From Cliona cf. orientalis (Eukaryota; Porifera; Demospongiae; Clionaida; Clionaidae): DNA of 64,000 bases. How positions within the stretch are numbered: position 1 is the first letter of the stretch; every line of letters begins with the position of its first letter. The notes under the pieces were generated by a model that saw only the letters and a list, made by a program, of their open reading frames with translations, was not told the DNA's origin and made no database searches. Positions 1 through 11,569 of this stretch are shown here, piece after piece. The position numbers and the translations under genes are program-made. Location: assembly GCA_963930775.1 (NCBI GenBank), contig OZ005689.1:25418058-25482057 (forward strand), read 5' to 3'.

Positions 1-960
1 AATTTTATTCAATTGTTTTTTATACTTGTTTCTGTTTTTTTTTTATTGTACTTAGTGTAGTTTATCAATGCCATCTTATCATAATTTCTGTCCAGTGTAA
101 TTAAGGGGAACTTTAATGGGTGGTGTCAAAATCCGTAGCTATGCCCCTCATTAACTTGCGTTCATATGCCTATACTAGTATTAATTTTAGGCGGCCCATG
201 AGACTGCTTAATAGGGAGAAAACCGAGTTCTATTGTTGGCAGCAGCTAGCTCAGTACCTGGCATAATTTTATGATCTGTACGTTACCGCTCCTCGAGCCT
301 TCGTATGATAGTATGATATCTATGATCGATCCAGCGGAGCACTAGCGCTGCACGCGCTAGCGAATAGCTCGCCTATGCCTAGCGCCTTACCACTCCTCGA
401 ACCTAGCACCTTCATATCCATGATCTATCCAGCCGGCACCGCTGTACGCAGTAGCTACGTAGCTCGCGAGCGCGATTGCCTAGGGCGCGGCCAGGCGCTG
501 TCACATGACTTCACCATAGCAACACATTCCGAGCATGCGCATTATATTTCAAAATGGCGGCGTATCAGACACACCCAATCGTTAATGCGTCGGTCACACC
601 CACTATTACGTAACTGTCGAGATACGCCAAACTAGCGTGCCACTGCACTGCGCGCTACAAAATAGAGTGGATTTATATGAAAACTAAGGTGAGAGATCCA
701 GACAGTCTTGAGTTAGCCCTGGAAATGAGAAAGAAAGAAAGAAGAAAGAATGAGAAATGGCCATTTTTTTGAATATCTGGTTCTGGCATGTACAATTGAT
801 TTGATGAACGATCTTGGTCTTGTTAGATAGATAATTTGCTGGAGATTCTGATTTTCATACTTAGAAATTTCACTTATTTTGAGATATTTGGGTATTTGTA
901 ATGTATTACATATATGGCATATCCGGGCCATCCCTACTTATAGAGTCTACCGACTCTATG
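1..960. repeat. Interspersed ~950-bp repeat, copy 1, cut by the window edge
   Basis: The first bases match 60866 onward, and matches continue in blocks to the shared end around 905-960 versus 61747-61803, which includes a small palindrome (tagagtctaccgactcta). Both copies share the block ending in a GA-rich stretch (about 540-740 versus 61370-61575). The two copies are in the same orientation and diverged by substitutions and small indels. Within it, two ~45-bp blocks (291-337 and 392-436) look like a degenerate local duplication. No open frame is conserved between copies, so it is probably a non-coding element. The copy presumably extends left of the window. Confidence 0.8.
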
Positions 961-1807
961 ATAAAGAACATGGTAGAGAGTGGAAACGGTGTCCTGTATC
1001 AACCATGCGCCAACAGAGTATGCTCATGAATATGTAATTAGATCGTTTTTGTAGCCTGGAAGTGCACATTTCTTTGCCTAGCTCCAACGCGCTTTATTCT
1101 GTGCAGCGTTTCCAGTCAGTATTGAGTTCTTTACACAGCTAGGACATAGCTGATCCCACGTTCGATGCCATATTCGAGCATTTTTGTACCCGGAAAACGG
1201 AAATATGTAATTAAGGAAGCCAAACTTTGACCCGCACCTATCTGGTTAATTAAGCACCATTGCCATGGTAACGGATGCTTTTAATAAACTTTGTTCTTCG
1301 TGAAAACTTGTAGATGTGTGTTTGTGTTGCTGTAACTTTGTACTTGTCTTCAGTTTTATTTTTTGTACCAGCATGTTTGGCCATATTGGTGGTGTAGACA
1401 CCATCTGATCCTGCCTTAACTGTCCTGAGCAGACATGATTGGACATTGAAAAGTGCTATTAGTGATTAGATAATTATTTGCATATAAATGGGATTGCATG
1501 TTAACTGCAGTGTAATATGTATAAGAAATTTAGCCTCTATATTACCTTCCACTAATCAGTTTTTCAACAATTTCAATCTTGTCCAGCTATAATGCACTAG
1601 AATTTAACAATCTGTAACAATAATCAGGCTGACATGTCAAGATGCAATTTTGTGGAATCCAGAAACAAAGCAAATAGTGACTGTTAATCACAGAAATGAA
1701 ATGTGCAGTTCACAAAATTGTTGTGCCAAAAATCAAAGGATTAAAAAATGTATGTGATATTCGATGATGTAGCTAACAGTCATTCTCAAAAGTTACAAGT
1801 TGCAGGA
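961..1807. other. AT-rich gap without recognisable gene
   Basis: No conserved frame, terminal repeat or RNA gene was seen. Short ORFs here (for example on the minus strand at 1246-1446) show no recognisable motif. Confidence 0.6.
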
Positions 1808-2968
1808 TCAATTGTTGCCAGAGCGGGTGAAGCCTGTTACCACATTATTCTCGTTAAACTTCATAGATACGATTGGCTCCGAATTCAGAAGTTCAGCATT
1901 AGATACTGAATCATCGTCTTCTCCATCGACACCAGCTATCTCACTAACAATCTTTCCAAACGCATGCTGTCTCAGTGTCACTCCCGGTCTGATCATCTGT
2001 CCACATCACCAGCAACTTGGCTTAAACCTGGGTAGGACACCTGCATCATTGCGCAACCGAGCTTAGAACATCTACCCAGCGGTGGAGTCAACGGTTCTAC
2101 ATGTGCTTTGCACTTTAGACAGGCTTTGCAAGTATCCAGCTGGATGATCTCAGGATTAGATATTTCTGTTACAGTGCTGCTCGTCGGTTGTTCAACCTCG
2201 CCAATATCATCAATTTGAGTTATCTCACTACCACATCTCAGCATCGACTAGGGATGCATACTCCTGCACCGAAAACTTAGTAAGTAGATAGCTTTCATCC
2301 ACATCCAGGCCCGTACACAGGGGGGGTTCGAGGGGGTTCGGACGAACCCCCCTTTTTGGCCACCTAGCATAGCACTAGAAATAATCCAGGTGTAACTTAC
2401 ATGCTTCTTTACAAAACGATGTGTTGTTTTCCAAATAACGCACACCAGATGTGCAACAGATTGCATAGCCAGTGTACATAGTGCTAGTCTAGTAGCTAGC
2501 AGCATCAGCCCATTATTGTAAATCACTGTCAGAATGCCTCAGAATCACCCTCAAAGAATCTAAATTTCCAAAATTTTCTGGGGGAGCATGCCCCCAGACC
2601 CCCCCTAGGTGGGCTGTGGGCTAATGCCCACAGTATACCTGTCTGAGCCACGCCCCCATGTAACCCCCCTTTGAGAAAGGCTGCGTACGGGCCTGACATC
2701 CAACGAGTCAATATACTCTTCCCACAAAGCTACTTGTGTCTGTACAATCACCGATCTCAACGTCTTGCTTTTCCTTCCCTCCAGACACAGACATGGGTTC
2801 CGTCTTCAATATGATTTTGACCTCAACTATCACCTCGCAGAAATTTTCGATTGATGAGAGTTCCCCTAAGGTGAAGGAAGTCAGCACTGGCTCATTGTTG
2901 AACACAGCTATATCAAACACCTGATGTCCTTGACAACTTTGCTTCACTTCACAGTTGTGCAACTTCAC
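1808..2968 (-). pseudogene. OB-fold (RPA-like) protein of a repetitive invertebrate family, broken
   Basis: Read right to left, this shows the order of an OB-fold protein family multicopy in sponges and cnidarians. An N-terminal segment starting MKLHNCEVKQS is followed by VSGGKEKQDVEIGD, then LWEEYIDSLDVDESYLLTKF and an IDDIGEVEQ segment. Next come a zinc-ribbon-like CKACLKC with CSKLGCAMMQ, and a tail ending MKFNENNVVTGFT. The pieces lie in different frames: a one-base shift separates CTDTS from ALWEEY, and another lies between EYAS and MLRCGSE. A 390-bp MITE is inserted in the middle (2306-2695). Removing the MITE and one copy of its ACATC duplication restores a continuous DSLDVDES reading. 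The family is known to me only as repetitive RPA-like proteins; a single-stranded nucleic acid binding role is inferred from the OB fold. Confidence 0.7.
2306..2695. mobile_element. 390-bp MITE, TIR CAGGCCCGTAC, TSD ACATC
   Basis: The left end reads caggcccgtacacagggggg and the right end is the inverse of caggcccgtacgcagcc. The element is flanked on both sides by acatc (2301-2305 and 2696-2700), a clean 5-bp target duplication. The interior has G/C runs and no open frame. Confidence 0.88.
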
Positions 2969-3431
2969 TGCCTTTTTATCAGCAAAAAAACATCAAGTTT
3001 CTTTTGCTGTGCTAGAAGGAAGCAGACCAAAGGGATTTGCTCATGACAGTCATAAACTGTTGCGTCGGAATACGTAGAGTTCCGACCTTTTTTTACTGGA
3101 GAGAGACGTCACTGCTCCATGCATACTGGCATTGGTCAATGGACTGGTGAGCAAGTCGAAACGCTCAACTTTTTGGATATGTTTTCGTTTGCCATCTCTA
3201 GCTCACAAAGGAGAACGACTTGAAGAAGACAAAAGTTGATTCCAAGTAGATTTTGAGAAAGCAGAAAAAGTTAGCTGCAAATTTTAGCTGGTTGATGGCC
3301 ACTTTTATAGTCTTTGATGGGGTGTGTGTGGGTGGGGACAAAAGACCAGCTAGTGAGACTGCCTTAGGATCCTATGGTACATGTTCACTAAAACTGGTCA
3401 AATAGGTACCGTACGTATGTATGTTCATGAA
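2969..3431. other. Gap upstream of the OB-fold pseudogene
   Basis: This lies 5' of the minus-strand OB-fold gene. I see a small inverted pair (gtcggaatac ... gagttccgac, about 3063-3088) and a short GT-rich stretch near 3320. No gene or promoter could be supported. Confidence 0.5.
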
Positions 3432-3691
3432 AATTTATATTGTCACTTATGTCCAACTCCTGCAAGCCTGTTTTTGCCTAACTCTTGCAGTATACATTTG
3501 CACAAGAGTCCAGGAGGGTAATTGAGTCTCATAGGATGTTCTTTCCCACTATAATATGCGCAGTAACAATTTATATGGTCACATATATCTAACTCTTGCA
3601 AGCATGTTTTTCCCTGACTTTTGCAGTTTACATTTCCACAAGAGTCCAGCAGAATAATTGGGTTATAGACTTTACAAGGGTATTCTTCCAC
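3432..3691. repeat. Diverged tandem duplication, period ~137 bp
   Basis: Two head-to-tail copies begin at 3432 and 3569. Both share atttatat(t/g)gtcac, a tctaactc(c/t)tgcaag block and an acaagagtcca block. On the minus strand an 82-codon cysteine-rich ORF crosses both copies, but the period is not a multiple of three and the copies are read in different frames. Coding function is therefore not supported. Confidence 0.7.
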
Positions 3692-4308
3692 TTTGTTATT
3701 ATTGAATACTGTAGTTGTATGAATACTGCAATCTGATTGGTCACTCAGAAGTCTATTTAAGTAAGTCTACCATATTTCTTCTAAACATTCAGCATGAAAA
3801 TATTGCTTTAGCTTCGCCGAACTTTCAGAGGTTAATATTCAACATTCTGCCTGCGTGTGCATTCCATTCCCGTTTATAGCATATACGCATGACGACCCTT
3901 GCCGAAAATTAGAGACTATTTTCAATCGTTAGCTAAAGGGTGCCGAATAATTAGAAGGGCCAAATTTTTAGAAGAACTACGGTATTTCCCATTGAGACTT
4001 CATACAGTATACTTAAAAAATGGTGTGATCTGATTAGTCACTCAGAGGTCTCTGATTGTTTAGACTCTAGCAAGAGGTTCATAAGGTGATGCAAGTTGTT
4101 GCTCCAGGTATCAAAAACTGGATTTCTAAGTTATAAGCATTCTTAGTTGTAAGCTTTCTAAGTTGTAGACTTTCTAAGTGACTTAGATACTTGGTTCCAA
4201 CCAATCAAATGACAGGATTTATTACAACTAGAGTCTAAAACCTACCTAGAAACCTACAAGTTCTACAACTTTAGCCAATAGCAACATAGAGCAACAATAT
4301 AGCCGCCT

Positions 4309-4740
4309 CCTCAGGATAAATGTCATGGTTATACAGTTGCTATATTCCAAACCAGTTAGAGACCTCATTCAATGGGGTCTACGCTCTTTAAGAGACCCTC
4401 ACGCCATTAGTAGCACCCTCGAAGTGCTCGGAATGCTACAGCTTCAGGCCTTTGGGTCTTTTAAATCATGTAGAGACCTTGGACTTGGTCTCTGACTATT
4501 AGAGTTTCTTAGAGACCTACAGGTATAGCCGCGGGTAAGAAAGATGCTCAGTGCAACAGCAGCCTAGTCTCCCAAGATACATGTTATGATTGCAGTTGCT
4601 ATATTCTAAACCATGCAGTTAGAGACTGTTATCCAATGCTTTCTGTGCTTTATTAAGACGTCACTGCACTCATGATACCACAGCCTCACCTTGGGTCTCT
4701 TAAATTGCATAGAGACTTTGGACTCGGTTTCTAAGAAATT
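4309..4740. repeat. Diverged tandem duplication, offset ~258 bp
   Basis: The cagttgctatatt block occurs at 4334 and 4592. It is followed in both copies by agttagaga..., a gggtct.tttaaat block and tagagac.ttggact.ggt. Each copy is also rich in inverted gagacc/ggtctc words, so either strand could fold. No ORF is shared. Confidence 0.65.
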
Positions 4741-5225
4741 AGCCTGCAGCTTTCCTTTAAGGGGTAGGGCATCCCCTTCATGGGCGGATCCAGGATTAAT
4801 CAGAGGGGGATTCTTAGTTTAACAGTATGTGCGCAACACATGCGTAAATTTCAGCCACACCCACTTTGCTCGTTGCCCACGCCCATTTCTCGCTAGATTG
4901 CGTGTTCGAGGTCTTGTGATGCGCTGTAAGACTTCAAATCAACCTAAGAAATGTCCAAGTAGGTGAGCTAAAGACAGGCTTTAGTACTGTAGCTAGCTAA
5001 AGGCATGGATTTCGGTTTTGTTTATAAACATACATTCACCACCACGCCCACAGTGACGTCATGGCTAGGAGTTAATTAACATAATTTAATTACAAGAGAG
5101 GGTGAAGATCAAACTTTATGTTGATGCATAATAGAAGTTCATAGGATGTACTGTTGCTGAAATATACAACATTCAAGTTGTCAGTAAATACCATGCATCC
5201 CACACTGACCCGGGCCTTAATAGCG
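4741..5225. other. Non-coding gap with a possible MITE end
   Basis: A left-end-like sequence, gggcggatccaggatt at 4782, resembles ends of common hAT-type MITEs, but no matching right end was found within the gap. No gene was seen. Confidence 0.35.
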
Positions 5226-5552
5226 CTGAGAATGTGAAGGAACTGTTAAGTGTTAAGACAGTATTAGAGACTATTAGTACTTTTATGATTAGTTAATCTT
5301 AGGATTAGTGCTAACTTGTGCATACTTAACAAGATTGTTGGTAACAGGTGTTTTTCACATTTCTCTAGATCATGTCATCATCATAGTCACCTTGTAACTT
5401 GCTAATTTCATTAGTTCTTAGGTATGATTTGTGTTTAGTATAAATAGAGTTGTAATATAGGTGTATTTTGTCTTCGATAATTATCATCTCTAATACGATA
5501 CAACCTCCGAAACTTCAATCTTCGCAGCGCTCTAATTTACCAACCCGTAACA
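5226..5552 (+). mobile_element. Possible solo LTR
   Basis: The stretch begins tgttaag and ends cgtaaca (TG...CA form). It holds a TATA box (agtataaatag near 5438-5448) in the position expected of an LTR promoter. No convincing 5-bp target duplication or second LTR was found, so this could also be an ordinary promoter-like AT region. Confidence 0.3.
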
Positions 5553-6189
5553 AAGAATCAACTCCTTCCTTGCACTTCACTTCTTCTCAGACTTCAACTA
5601 ACTCATACTCAGCCTGCTCGCCGTCAGGCCTTTAAATAGTAGGACTTGTGCCGGTGCCCGGCGCATCTAGCCCGACCAGCACAGACAAGACAGATTATGG
5701 CCTGCATCGACAGCGACGCGACAGCCCTGGTAACGAGCTCGCACAAGCCCAGGGAATTGCAAGCTCACGCAAGGGCTGCCATTCGATAATCAGCCATGGC
5801 TTTTGACAAGCTGGCGCTGTCTCCGTTGCGCATGCGCACATTGCGCAGCCCTAGGGCTGCACAGTTCAGTGGAAGGGTACCATCATTTAATTAAATACAT
5901 GCATTTAAACCTCATGATAGAGTATTATTCAGCTATCAAGCACTGCATGAGCTTGAGGCAGCCCTCTGTATTAGCTGTCTACACTATAAATGTAGGCTGG
6001 CAGAGGCAGCACAGGCCTCTGGAGGTGTGAATTTCACTTGCATGCACTATGTTTAGCTAGGTACTTGTTACAGAAGCTTGCCTGAGGCGATCTACAAATT
6101 ATTAATATACAATAGCTAGCTATGTACTACAGAGGGCTGACTAAGGCAATAATATATAACTATCTGGCTACCTAAAAATAGATACAAGC

Positions 6190-6370
6190 ATGACTAAGAA
6201 GCTGCATTTCACTTTAAAGGAGGAGGTGTTGGAAGATGTGCTCTCTGATGATGAATAACTGGACAATGATGAACCAGTCATGGAGGGCAATGATGATGAG
6301 TTCTCGGATCTGTAGATGGACGAGGACGAGGATGATACTGACAGTGCAATAGACACTATTGGGGTTCAAG
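6190..6370 (+). pseudogene. Possible piggyBac transposase N-terminus, decayed
   Basis: From an ATG at 6190 one frame reads MTKKLHF, then a strongly acidic run with LDNDEPVMEGNDDEFSDL and DEDEDDTDSA, interrupted by two in-frame stops. Acidic N-termini of this kind are typical of piggyBac-type transposases in invertebrate genomes. No catalytic core follows. The call rests on composition only. Confidence 0.25.
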
Positions 6371-6449
6371 GTTTGATTGCTTGAACGTATAGAAACTCCC
6401 TTGTCGCTCACAATATACCCTTGTAAAGTAGGCCACAGATTTACTGACC

Positions 6450-6665
6450 CCACTCTCTCTTCTTCCTCTCGACATCTGAGAATAGACCCTCCCACTTCTC
6501 CTGGGCACTCAAGTCCAGACTCTCTCACTTCTCCCCAGTTGAGTCCAGACCCTCTCACTTCTCCTGGGCACTCTCTCTCTCTCTGCACTCGAGTCCGGTC
6601 CCTCCCACTTCTCTTGGGCACTCTCTCTCAGTACTCAAGTCTAGACCCTCCCACTCTACTGGAAT
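6450..6665. repeat. CT-rich minisatellite
   Basis: Degenerate units of ~35-50 bp are built around cccacttctcctgggcactc and actcaagtccagaccctc, with an internal (CT)n run near 6571-6581. Open frames on both strands here (6377-6787 plus, 6214-6621 minus) follow from the repeat and are not taken as genes. Confidence 0.75.
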
Positions 6666-6811
6666 TGGATGCCAGGGAATGCCTAATACTATCCACTTCC
6701 ATATCTGAAACATTCTGGGCTGTGATGTTTCGCTGCCTCGGCAAAGGTACGTGCTCTTTTTGTGTGGGGAGATCTGGTGGACCATAGTGGTGAAGCGATT
6801 GGACTGTTATG

Positions 6812-8570
6812 TTATTGACGCTTCCGTGAGAGCAGTGAACAAAGCTTCTCAGCAGGTTCTATCTTAATAGCAGGCACATGTGCACATTTGCTAGAACTAC
6901 TTGCAGTGCTTTCACTAGTCGTTGCTTCTCCAGTTGAGCTAAAAAGTCTTCTTGTTGCTGTGTTTCGCTCACGATGGACAGCTGTATCAGGCATTGGTTG
7001 CACAAGCTGAATACTAGCTGCATGCCAACTGCGGTGTTGGTCACCAGAGTACACGGTAGCACTGCTCTGCAGAAAGTATACATTGTCAGTTGACGCAACA
7101 GTAAAAGCTTTTTCAACTAACAGACTCCTAGTACTAGTACCAGCATTCTTCCGATCTACCGATACAGAGTGGATTATAGGTTTTAGCATATCCACTGATG
7201 AGCAAATACCAAACCTGTTTAAAATAGTTATCAACTCAGCTGAGCCCCCACACGACTCAATGACATCACTGAGTACAGTATGGAAAGGGGAGTTACACTC
7301 ACTATTGGTGATGAAGATGATGAGAGAGACAAGGTATGCCTGACAGAGCTGTTTGATACGACCAAAAAATGTACTGTTCCCTTACGTTCGTTAACGGACT
7401 GAGTAAGTTTACGAACATGTTCCCAAAGCTCAGGAGCAATAGAACGTACAGTAGCAATAAACTTGTCAACATCAAAGGCTAGCTTCATAGACTGATCTCT
7501 CGACTCATTTTTCTGATGGTTCACTAGTTCATGCACTTGATCGTTTAAAAGGTTGGTCTCGTAGGCTTGAAAAACAGCAGTGCAGCTGCTATTAGCATGG
7601 AGCGTATGGGATAACAAAGTGTGCATGTCAGCTTTAGTCCTATGAAATATTGTACCAACATTCCTATCAACACAAAATGATGTTAACAATTCACCAAACT
7701 CATTTCCTAAAAAGGTTAATAACCTACTCTTAGACATACACACTTCAGAAAAATCAATATCATAGTCACTCAAATGCTGCATAAATTGTCTGTACATAGG
7801 GAATAGGAAGGGGCGATCAGATGCTGCCAGCTCACATGCATGCAGTGCCGTTTTGTAGAGACAACATTCTATAATATCACTAGCTTCTGGCGTTATATAC
7901 TCAAATTCATGGACTATTTTCTCTAGGTGTTATTTCTTTGCCTTCAAATTCAAAATTATGTCCTCACTGGCCAGCATGCATACATCTGACTTGAGCATCT
8001 GATTGAAAAACTTGTAACACGGATAACACACTTGATCACCATCTTCAATGCTCTGACTAAATGCAATGGTATCTTTGAGAAACGACTCAACTCTCTTAGG
8101 ATCACGGCAAGATACGAAAATGCACGGCTTAACACACCACAGGCTTTACATGCATCAGATTTAGTTGTAGCATTAAGCTTATATATTTGCTGGTAATGCT
8201 TTGTGCACAATGAAATGTACCCTGGGTGGTCAACACTACATAACCCTAGAGAACCACATATCGTCTCCCAAGTGAACTCATGCTTTTCAGCCTTAATGTC
8301 AACTGAGTTACAAGAGGGTACACAACACCGTGGCACTCTTTTATCCTTCAACCACCTAAGCTGGAAAGGCTCACCATCATCCCTGGCCTTCATTGTACTT
8401 GAACGACATACTTCACACACACACATATTTTTGTTACCAACATTAAGTCCTGATTCCTCCTCAAGAAACGCAACCATAGACGGAGACCATCCTTCTGTAT
8501 GGCGATGTCGCCTTCCACAAAATTCAGAAAAGCAAAAAGACCACTTCTTTGCTTGGCATTTTCGACTCAT
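6812..8570 (-). pseudogene. Zinc-binding protein of an uncharacterised repetitive family, frameshifted
   Basis: The start chosen is the ATG at 8570 (MSRKCQAKK). The N-terminal third has cysteine clusters: CVCEVC, then RCCVPSCNS, and KSDACKACG about 140 residues in. The frame then shifts, and the next one carries GDQVCYPCYKFFNQMLKSD and a stop. It continues from about 7797 (MYRQFMQHLSDYDIDFSEV). After another shift near 7231-7260 the last part reads ITILNRFGICSSVD and SGDQHRSWHAASIQLVQP. The order and motifs match a large protein family multicopy in sponges and cnidarians with no assigned function. The C-terminal half of the family is missing, as the frame ends at 6812 next to the CT minisatellite. 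At least three disruptions are visible. Confidence 0.6.
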
Positions 8571-9072
8571 TCTTTCTATCTTTCAGAGAATCCAAAATCA
8601 TGTACAAAACGAACAGAAAACACCACGTGGCATGCATAGACTTTTCTGGAGTTTTGATGTCATGTAACTCTGGAACCGCTCGATGGAAAAACTTCGTTCC
8701 AGTCTCATATTGTAGAGCATCAAAAGAGCTCTTGCATGGTGCTTGAATCATGGGAATCGATCCAAGGGAACCTAAATGCCCCACTTTTGCGCGAGGGACT
8801 TTTTGTGAGCGCTTGCGAACGGCACGCACAAAAACGATCGCCACGGAGCTCATGAACGTCTCCGGGTTATAGGACTTGAACGTGCAGAAAGTAGAAGAGT
8901 TGCTCTGTCTTTTGGTCTTTGGAGTCCTAGAAGTGAAAGATGGCCTAGATAGAACAAGTAAGAAAAAATAGATAATAAACGGCCAAAATTGCATGCATTG
9001 GAATGTGCCACCGGATGTACTTCCTGGATCTGCAACAATTGGACCGCTGGCTTAACGACTGTATAATAGTAT
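8571..9072. other. Gap between family pseudogene and transposon fragment
   Basis: Minus-strand ORFs here (8524-8994) have no recognisable motif and probably arise by chance or are 5' flank of the 8570 gene. Confidence 0.4.
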
Positions 9073-9670
9073 GTGACCCACTATGAGAAAAGGGACCACT
9101 CGGGATATATTGTTGATTGCGCGTTTTTGGTATGGATTGATAGCCCTATGAGTACTGAATCTAGTGATGCAAGATTCATGAAAGAATACCGTTCGTAGGC
9201 CAAGTTATTTACACTGGGTCACCCATTCAATTTATTGAGAAACGTGTATTTTTATTTTACTTCCTGTTTTAAAAGGTAAATCCATACATGCCTGGTCATA
9301 TACATGACGTCACGATTAAAATAATTGATTTGCCGGGGTAACGTTCAACATATGTACGTTGTATATGGCCATGTGCTGCTAGCTATCCTTGTTGGAGTGA
9401 ACGAAGACCAGCGACAAAGGAACTCTCTCAGAGGAGGCTGAAAAAACTGGTAAGATTTTACTGTAGTATCAGGTGAATTATAGCCAGTTTTGATGGCCTG
9501 GCCAGTTTATTATTATCAAAGAAAACAGAGAAATACACATAAACATACATAAAAACTATTCTTTCTTAGGGCACAAACGGGCATTGTGCCCTTGCTCCCT
9601 ACATAAACTACACAGCCTAGGTCGCTTGGCTGGAGAGCTGTGCAGTATTGTACCTTTATATTAGATATAC
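9073..9670 (-). mobile_element. 3' end fragment of the DDE transposon found complete at 13503-16903
   Basis: The left edge gtgacccactatgagaaaag is the same terminal inverted repeat as the 3.4-kb element. The sequence inward of it (ttgttgattgcgcgtttttgg, then gagaaacgtgtatttttatt) tracks that element's 3' region. On the minus strand about 9650-9560 encodes a zinc knuckle ending CSLCREQGHNARLCPKKE and a stop, matching the C-terminus of the full copy (CGICREGGHNVRSCPTKK). The 5' part of the element is absent. Confidence 0.8.
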
Positions 9671-9829
9671 TTTCTTATGATTAAACCTTGTGTTCAATAT
9701 ATGTATACTATACTGTAGAATTTTTGTATATGACCAGTAGAATTTGTATATTTAGTGATATTATAGCTACATATATTATTATAGTACTCAACATTCTCAT
9801 TGTATAATAATAAAGCTGAATAAATGAAT

Positions 9830-11459
9830 ATTCTTTTCGGACAACTTAACTGTTCGGTAAAACTTGCCGATGTTTCGATTAGATGCTCTAGTCATCCTCA
9901 GGGCAAAAGTGAAGCAAGGTGCAAAAAGGGTGGTACTCTTATAGGCGTAGCTGCTGCGCTCGCACGCCCATGCGGCCGGGTGCAGAGGGTGGAGCGTCGG
10001 CGTGATTAGCGCAAGTGCGGTTGCCCCCGCCCCCTAGTTTCTTTATCGTCGCAATCCAACAGCCCAGTAGCTCGTAGCCCCCGTCTCGATTAAGCCTGTT
10101 GTTTGCTGGGGTCTTCTCGATGTGTAAGGCTTCCTTTACCTTCAGCTGAATAGGTCTGGCGGCCCTGTCCAGTACTCTGGTTGCGTCCCAATCCACTTGG
10201 TGTTGCTGGTCCCACTGGTGCTCGGCTATGGCAGGGCTATGGCAGACTTCCATGTGTCCCCCTTGTTGCATGCATCCCGATGCTCTTTGACTCGCGTCTC
10301 TAGGCGCCTCTGCGTTTCCCCAACGTACACCTTACCACACTGGCAGGGGATCTGGTAGACCACATCTGCCAGTTTCTCCTTAGGGAGGGGGTCCTTCACT
10401 TTGGTGAGCAGTGAGCGGAGAGTTGGGCCTGATTTGAAGACAACCCATAGGTCGAACTTTCCACAGGCCTTCCTGATCCGCTCACTCACACCGCTTACGT
10501 ATGGGATGACTGCCAGTGGTGGTTTCCTCTCATCCTCCTGTGATCTTTCATCATCTGGTTCCTCATCTGACTCCTCTGGTGGCGTTGATGGTTTCTGTAT
10601 GGAAGAGGAGATGGCACGGATGAAGGGTAAGGGATAACCTTTCTGTTTGAAAGTGGTGGTGAGGTGTTCTTCCTCTCGCAGGTTCTCCTTCCGTAGAGTG
10701 ACATTCCTGGCCCCGTCGAAGAGACTCCTGATGGCTGCCCTCTTTGCACTTGCTGGGTGGTGGGAGCTGAAGTGCAGGTACCTGTCTGTGTGTGTAGGTG
10801 TCCTGAAGATAGTCATGTCCAGAGCGCCTCCCTCCCTTCATGTTAGCTTGGTGTCGAGGAAGGGAAGGGAGCCATCGCTCTCCAGCTCCATGGTGAACTT
10901 GATGGTGGGGCGTACACTGTTGAGATGGTCGAGTAAAGGCTCAACCTCATCCTTCTCCATTATGCAGCATGTATCATGCACATACCACTTCTAGAACCTT
11001 GGTCTCGAGGGAGCCGACTGTAGTGTCAGCTCCTCGAAGAACTCCATGTACAGGTTGGCAACTACTGCAGAGACAGGGGAGCCCATGGCTGCGCCCTGCC
11101 TCTGCTCATAGAATTCACTGTTGTAGCTGAAGTAGGTTGACTTCAGACAGAGCTGAAGGAGCTCTGCGATCCACTGCTGGTAAAGGGGTCCGTTCCACCA
11201 AGTCCTCCGTGAGATTCCTATGGATGACATCTACTGCTTCATTGATGGGGACATTGGGTGAACAGTGAGGTGACATCAAAGCTGACGAGAGCTTCCTTCC
11301 GCCTCCACACGCACATCCTTCATTATACCTACAAAATGCTTGTAATTCAAAATGTGTGAACTGGTCTTCCCAGCCAATGGAGAGATAATGGATGCGATAT
11401 ACTTGGAAAGTTTGTACGAAGGGGTAAGGAAGCCTTACACATCGAGAAGACCCCAGCAA
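9830..11459 (-). pseudogene. Penelope-like element: reverse transcriptase and GIY-YIG endonuclease
   Basis: Minus-strand pieces in order. ALVSFDVTSLFT (RT motif A region) lies near 11280. Then EQRQGAAMGSPVSAVVANLY (RT motif B) is at about 11100-11040. Next are KWYVHDTC with FLDTKL, and MTIFRTPTHTDRYLHFSSHHP from 10816. The C-terminal endonuclease follows with CQCGKVYVGETQRRLETRVK (GIY-YIG family) and a final block VKEALHIEKTPANNRLNRDG. RT plus C-terminal GIY-YIG defines Penelope-like elements. Several frameshifts (about 10230-10270, 10816-10860, 11120-11230) and a stop show decay. The 3' tail on the minus strand contains ctgaggatgactagagcat then cgaaacatcgg, which is discussed as a possible ribozyme-like motif. 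The YxDD box was not clearly located. Confidence 0.85.
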
Positions 11460-11530
11460 ACAACAAGCTTAATTGAGACGGGGGCTACGTGCTACCGGGC
11501 TGTTGGATCGCGACGATGAAGAAATTATTC
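11430..11530 (+). repeat. Inverted copy of the Penelope 3' coding end
   Basis: The plus strand here matches the reverse complement of 10028-10135. It encodes the same LHIEKTPANN and GCWIAT blocks, with a stop after NKLN. It therefore lies inverted just upstream of the element's surviving 5' end. Confidence 0.8.
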
Positions 11531-11569
11531 ATGCAGAGCAACTGAGAACGATGTCACTTCAATAATAAA

